This document shows positions 60,153-64,000 of a stretch of DNA of 64,000 nucleotides, piece by piece; within the stretch, counting starts at the first letter, position 1, and each line of letters opens with the position of its first letter. The DNA is from Pigmentiphaga sp. NML080357 (GTDB lineage Bacteria > Pseudomonadota > Gammaproteobacteria > Burkholderiales > Burkholderiaceae_B): assembly GCF_002188465.1 (NCBI RefSeq), contig NZ_NINW01000043.1, forward strand, positions 42,765 through 106,764, written 5' to 3'. The notes beneath the pieces are model-generated. The model ran no database searches. It was not told where the DNA came from and saw only the letters and a program-made list of their open reading frames with translations. The position numbers were made by a program, and so were the translations under genes.

Positions 60153-61913
60153 CTAGTCCGCGGGAGAGATCGTGCACTCCGTTTCCGGCGGCGCGTCCAG
60201 CTTCAGCGTGAAGCGGCGCAACTCGTCGCGCCGGAACGCGTGCACCTCGACCAGGTCGCCGGGGCGGTAGCGCGCCAGCAGCTTGTCCAGGTTGCCGTTC
60301 TGCACGCGGATGCCATCGAGGGCGACCAGCACGTCATGCGCCGACAGCCCGGCACGGTGGGCCGGTCCGCGTTCGTACACGGTGGCAAGGCGCAGGTCCT
60401 CTCCCTGCCGGGCGGTTTTCACGCCCAGCGAAGGCAGCGCGGAGGCTGTCTTCCACGCCAGGCGATAGCCCTGGCGCGCCAGCAGTTCCGCCAGCGGCAC
60501 GTCCTCGCGGCCATAGACATAGCGGCGAAGGTACTCGCGCGCGTCCACGCCGGTGGCTTCGCGGATCAGCGCCGGCATCGCGTCCTCGGCGACGCCCTGC
60601 GGCGAGCCGCGGTAGAAGTTTCTACCGTAGCGGGTCCACAGCAGCCGCATGACGTCGTCCAGTCCATGGCGGCCGAGGCTTTCCTGCCGCAGCAGCAAGT
60701 CCAGCCCGAGAGCGGCCAGCGCCCCCTTGGTGTAATAGCTGACAATGGCGTTGGGCGAGTTCTCGTCCTGCCGGTAGTAGCGCGTCCAGGCGTCGAAGGA
60801 GCTTTCCGCCACCGACTGCTTGAAGCGGCCCGGCGCCGCGTGCACCGAGGATACGGTCTTGGCGACCGTGCGCAGATAATCCTGCGGCGTGATCAGGCCT
60901 GCGCGCAGGACGAACAGGTCGTCGTAGTAGGAGGTGAAGCCTTCGAACAGCCACAGCAGCCGGGTGTGGTTCTCGCGCTCCAGGTCGTAGGGGGCGAACG
61001 CGGCGGGCTTGATGCGCTTGACGTTCCAGGTGTGGAAATATTCGTGGCTGACCAGGCCGAGGAAGTTGCGATAGCCGTCGCTTTGCTCGGGACGCCCGCG
61101 CACGGGCAGGTCGGCGCGCGAAGTCATCAGCGCCGTCGAGGCCCGGTGCTCGAGGCCGCCGTAGCCGTCGCCGGTCACCATGGTCATGAACACATAGCGG
61201 TCGGCGCTGTCCAGGAAGGGCGCGCGCCGCGTGCGCGGCTCGAAGAACGCGATCTGCTTCTCGCAGATCTTGCGGATGTCGGCGGCCAGCCGCTCCAGGT
61301 CGAGGTTCGGCACGTTGCCGGTAAAGACCAGTTCGTGCGGCGCGCCATGCGCCTCGAAGCTGGCGACCTGTGGCGTGCCCATTTCTATGGGGTGGTCGAT
61401 CAGCGCATCGTAGTCGGGCGCCCGGTACATGCCGAAGCCGTGGCGCGGGGCGCGTGCGGGGTGCCCCTCGGCTTCCGGCAGGCTGGTATAGACCTTCCAG
61501 TCCAGGCTGCGGGGTGGCGCCAATTCGAGCAGGCAAGGAAGGTGCTCCTGGCCGGCCACGCGAAGGAAGACGCTGGTGCCGTTGAAGAAACCGTGGGTGT
61601 CGTCCAGGTGCGCGGCCCGCACCGAGAGGTCCCAGGCGTAGATGACGCAGGTGATCTGCAGCGGCCCGCGGCACGGCGCAGCCTGCCAGGTGTGCTTGTC
61701 GAGCTTGGTCAGCTCGATCTTGCGGCCCCAGGCCCGGGCCTCGATGCGCTCGATCTGGCGGGCGAAGTCGCGGATCATGTAGCTGCCGGGGATCCATGCC
61801 GGCAGGCTCACGCATTGGCCGGTGGGCGCGGGATCGGGAATGGAAACGGTGACGGTGCAGCGATGGCCGGCCGGATCGGTCGGCTCCAGTCGATAGGTTA
61901 TGGCTTCGGTCAT
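60153..61913 (-). CDS. M61-family metallopeptidase with PDZ domain
   Basis: A 586-residue peptidase of the M61 (glycyl aminopeptidase) family. The N-terminal beta domain contains LPAWIPGSYMIRDFARQIE. The zinc motif is His290-Glu-Tyr-Phe-His294 (LVSHEYFHTWNVKRIKP), with the third ligand Glu in WLFEGFTSYY. A C-terminal PDZ domain spans roughly 480-570 (VYERGPAHRAGLSAHDVLVALDGIRV). No signal peptide is visible. It is convergent with ung. Confidence 0.92.
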   Translation of the reverse strand: MTEAITYRLEPTDPAGHRCTVTVSIPDPAPTGQCVSLPAWIPGSYMIRDFARQIERIEARAWGRKIELTKLDKHTWQAAPCRGPLQITCVIYAWDLSVRAAHLDDTHGFFNGTSVFLRVAGQEHLPCLLELAPPRSLDWKVYTSLPEAEGHPARAPRHGFGMYRAPDYDALIDHPIEMGTPQVASFEAHGAPHELVFTGNVPNLDLERLAADIRKICEKQIAFFEPRTRRAPFLDSADRYVFMTMVTGDGYGGLEHRASTALMTSRADLPVRGRPEQSDGYRNFLGLVSHEYFHTWNVKRIKPAAFAPYDLERENHTRLLWLFEGFTSYYDDLFVLRAGLITPQDYLRTVAKTVSSVHAAPGRFKQSVAESSFDAWTRYYRQDENSPNAIVSYYTKGALAALGLDLLLRQESLGRHGLDDVMRLLWTRYGRNFYRGSPQGVAEDAMPALIREATGVDAREYLRRYVYGREDVPLAELLARQGYRLAWKTASALPSLGVKTARQGEDLRLATVYERGPAHRAGLSAHDVLVALDGIRVQNGNLDKLLARYRPGDLVEVHAFRRDELRRFTLKLDAPPETECTISPAD

Positions 61914-61992
61914 GGAGGTCCGTGTAGAGGGCCCGCGCGACGTCAGGCGCGGCGGTCGTTCGTATGGCGATCGATTCGCAGGTGCGTCTATG

Positions 61993-62643
61993 TTAGGCCA
62001 GCTGTGTCGGGCCCGGCGCGAGGTCGTCCGGCGTGTCGACGTCGCGCACGCAACCCGCGTCGTCCACGGGGATGGGCGTGACCTGTCCGGCGATGAGGCT
62101 GCGCGCGCCTTCGTCGCCGCCCAGCATCGACAGCCGGGGCGTCCAGGCCGGCCCCAGGAGGACGGGATGCCCGCGCATCAGGCGGTAGCTTGGCGCCAGC
62201 ACCGCTTTCCCGCGCCGGCTCGCCGGCAGAGCCAGCCACGCATCGCGCAGCGCGGCCACGGTGTCCGGATGCAGCCACGGCATGTCGGCGGGCATGACGC
62301 ACCAGGCGGGCGCTTCGTTGCCGGCCGCGCTTTCCCGGACCGACAACTGGGCGACCGCCTGAGCCAGCGTCGCGCCCATGCCTTCGGCGGCGCGATCGCA
62401 AGTCACGATCTCGCAGCCCGCGCGCCGCAGCGCCTCCGCGACCGCAGGAGCAGCCGGGGAGGTGGCCGCGGCGATCCGGGGCAGCGCGCCGCGCAGCGCC
62501 TGCGCTGCCGCCACGCACACCGGCCGGCCATCGACCTCGGCCAATAGCTTGTTGGCGCTGCCGTCGGCGGAAAAGCGCGAGCCGCGGCCCGCGGCCAGCA
62601 ATAGTCCGATCACCGTCCGTCCGCCGCTGGCTCCTGGCGCCAT
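61993..62643 (-). CDS. MobA-like nucleotidyltransferase (molybdenum cofactor cytidylyltransferase family)
   Basis: A 216-residue NTP-transferase-fold protein. The signature [26 protein letters not shown], the metal-binding [14 protein letters not shown] and the later DVDTPDDL match MocA/MobA-like proteins that attach CMP or GMP to molybdopterin. AGGA lies eight bases before ATG 62643; the long open frame upstream of it is not protein-like. No molybdoenzyme gene is in the window, so the specific acceptor is unknown. Confidence 0.85.
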   Translation of the reverse strand: MAPGASGGRTVIGLLLAAGRGSRFSADGSANKLLAEVDGRPVCVAAAQALRGALPRIAAATSPAAPAVAEALRRAGCEIVTCDRAAEGMGATLAQAVAQLSVRESAAGNEAPAWCVMPADMPWLHPDTVAALRDAWLALPASRRGKAVLAPSYRLMRGHPVLLGPAWTPRLSMLGGDEGARSLIAGQVTPIPVDDAGCVRDVDTPDDLAPGPTQLA

Positions 62644-62823
62644 GTTCCGTTCCTGCCCGTGAAACCGAAAATGGTGCGCCATGCCGCCGTGAAACTCAAG
62701 CCGCCGGCGCGCGACGGGCAAGGTATGCTTGCGGACAGGCCCGGCGCCGACCGGGCGCGCCGTTTGCCGGCCGGGCGTGGCCGGCGCCGCATCTGCATCT
62801 ATACATATGGGAGGTGTGTGGTC

Positions 62824-63600
62824 GTGAGCGAAGCTCTGGTTCTGATCGAACGTCGAGGCCGCGTCGGTCTCCTGACGCTGAATCGCCCCAAGGCCCTGAA
62901 CGCGCTGAACGACGCGCTGATGGACGAACTGGGCGCCGGGCTGCTGGCGCTGGACGCCGATCCCGGCATCGGCGCCATGATCATCACGGGCAACGAGAAG
63001 GCCTTCGCCGCCGGGGCCGACATCGGCGCGATGAAGGACTGGTCTTATATGGACGTCTACGGTTCCGATTTCATCACCCGCAACTGGGAAACCCTGCGCC
63101 GCGTCCGCAAGCCGGTCATCGCCGCGGTGGCGGGCTATGCGCTGGGCGGAGGCTGCGAGTTGGCCATGATGTGCGACATGCTGGTGGCGGCCGATACGGC
63201 CAAGTTCGGCCAGCCCGAGATCAAGCTGGGCATTATTCCTGGGGCGGGCGGCTCGCAGCGCCTGCCGCGCGCCGTCGGCAAGGCCAAGGCCATGGACCTG
63301 ATCCTGACGGGCCGGTTGATGGACGCGGCCGAGGCCGAGCGCGCCGGCCTGGTCTCGCGCGTGGTGGCGGCGGATCGCCTGCTGGACGAGGCGGTAGAGA
63401 TGGCCACCGTCATTGCCTCGATGTCGCTGCCTTCCGTGATGATGGCCAAGGAAGCCGTCAACCGCGCCTACGAGACGCCGCTTGCCGAGGGCCTGCTGTT
63501 CGAACGCCGCCTTTTCCATTCGCTGTTCGGCACGCAAGACCAGAAGGAAGGCATGGAGGCCTTCGTGGCGAAACGGCCGCCGGTCTTCAAGCACAGATAG
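62824..63600 (+). CDS. Enoyl-CoA hydratase/isomerase (crotonase family)
   Basis: A 258-residue crotonase. The oxyanion-hole segments [11 protein letters not shown] and [16 protein letters not shown] are intact. The first catalytic Glu lies in [22 protein letters not shown]; the position of the second (KAMDLILTG) is Asp, a common variant. GTG 62824 is chosen because GGGAGG at 62809-62814 is nine bases upstream. It probably hydrates short-chain enoyl-CoA in fatty or aromatic acid degradation. It stands alone and is the last protein gene of the window. Confidence 0.92.
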   Translation: MSEALVLIERRGRVGLLTLNRPKALNALNDALMDELGAGLLALDADPGIGAMIITGNEKAFAAGADIGAMKDWSYMDVYGSDFITRNWETLRRVRKPVIAAVAGYALGGGCELAMMCDMLVAADTAKFGQPEIKLGIIPGAGGSQRLPRAVGKAKAMDLILTGRLMDAAEAERAGLVSRVVAADRLLDEAVEMATVIASMSLPSVMMAKEAVNRAYETPLAEGLLFERRLFHSLFGTQDQKEGMEAFVAKRPPVFKHR

Positions 63601-63724
63601 GGACGAGGAGGCGCGAAAAAATTTTTGCTGCCTCCAAACGGCGATAGATCGCGCTTTTCGAGCCTTGTCGAGGCGTATCGGCCGTTTTTCCCTTCATGAA
63701 ACTGACAAAAAAGCGTGAACCGAT

Positions 63725-63754
63725 TTGCGTGCCGATTTCGATACATGCTATAGT
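63725..63754 (+). promoter_or_regulatory. Upstream sigma70-type promoter (P1) of the putative rRNA leader
   Basis: TTGCGT (63725-63730) and TATAGT (63749-63754) with an 18-base spacer. The region 63601-64000 has no protein-coding frame. It begins with a hairpin around GGAGGC and GCCTCC (63607-63635) after the hydratase gene and then this promoter. Confidence 0.45.
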
Positions 63755-63943
63755 CTCTTTCTCGACGCGAACAACGCAACGCAAGCAGCGTAGCGGTGGG
63801 CGGGTCGGGTGAGATGGGAAGCTTGGCAGGCAGTTACGCAAGAGCGGATGCGACAGGCGGTTCATCAAGAGAAGGGTTCGCGGCGTGCGGGTTGCGCGGC
63901 GGATCTGGCAGGTCGGTGGCAAGCAAGCAGCGCGCGACACGAT

Positions 63944-63972
63944 TTGACAGAGATAAAAAACTCCTTCATAAT
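63944..63972 (+). promoter_or_regulatory. Near-consensus sigma70 promoter, rRNA-operon-like
   Basis: TTGACA (63944-63949) and CATAAT (63967-63972) with the ideal 17-base spacer: one mismatch in twelve. An A-rich spacer and a TCTCGTTTCTCTG start region follow. A second promoter lies 195 bases upstream. Paired strong promoters in a long non-coding stretch are typical of ribosomal RNA operons, but the rRNA itself is not in the window, so this is inference. Confidence 0.75.
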
Positions 63973-64000
63973 CTCGTTTCTCTGCTGATGACGCAGCGCC

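Noticed and set aside
1..64000. Prophage, integrase, tRNA-bounded genomic island
   Set aside because: No integrase, phage structural gene, tRNA or attachment repeat was found; the block between trpE and trpG has no visible mobility gene.

Overview
The window is a high-GC beta-proteobacterial chromosome segment, most likely Alcaligenaceae (Bordetella/Achromobacter type). The signs are a Bug-type solute receptor, TcuAB, a DUF4148 small exported protein, a CzcE-like protein, several group A FAD monooxygenases, AcnB, and the apaG-rpe-gph-trpE and trpGDC-ung neighbourhoods. No phage, IS transposase, tRNA or CRISPR array was found. The species assignment is inference from gene content, not a database match.

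Positions 1-25,230 are catabolic and accessory. A plus-strand operon (104-5839) carries an MhpA-like flavin hydroxylase, a sulfatase/phosphonate monoesterase-type hydrolase, a Bug receptor and an aldehyde dehydrogenase. Facing it on the minus strand are LysR, a serine beta-lactamase-fold lipoprotein and tcuAB (tricarballylate oxidation). acnB follows with its own palindromic operator and a terminator. Next come a TRAP transporter whose receptor is divergent from its membrane subunits, a coupled amidase and FAD-monooxygenase pair, and a VOC dioxygenase, IclR and second MhpA-like hydroxylase operon. A LysR gene and two small exported proteins close this part.

Positions 25,671-33,635 hold mainly envelope and housekeeping genes: DUF481 protein, MscS channel, UbiH-family hydroxylase, DsbC, MltA, ApaG, Rpe and Gph. 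A large inverted repeat and related dispersed repeats lie in the intergenic regions.

Positions 33,540-59,175 contain a split tryptophan operon. trpE has a leader peptide with six Trp codons. trpGDC lies 21 kb away, behind its own promoter, a 16-codon leader peptide with Trp-Trp, foldable leader RNA, and a second Trp-Trp upstream ORF whose stop is one base from trpG. Between trpE and trpGDC sit two unrelated blocks. The first is a minus-strand operon encoding a three-subunit membrane flavoprotein dehydrogenase (GMC flavoprotein, Tat small subunit, triheme cytochrome c) followed by a CydAB/CIO-type bd oxidase and a DUF2474 peptide, which looks like a dehydrogenase-to-oxygen respiratory module. 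The second is a plus-strand cluster of stand-alone STN protein, ECF sigma factor, FecR-type anti-sigma and a 3733-residue filamentous-haemagglutinin-family exoprotein. It looks like cell-surface signalling driving a giant adhesin, with no TpsB partner in the window. A leuA C-terminal remnant lies between the two blocks.

Positions 59,172-64,000 carry ung (with an 81-bp tandem repeat that duplicates its ribosome-binding site and start codon), an M61 peptidase, a MobA-like nucleotidyltransferase, an enoyl-CoA hydratase, and finally two sigma70-type promoters. The second is near-consensus and resembles a ribosomal RNA operon promoter, so an rRNA operon may begin just beyond the window.
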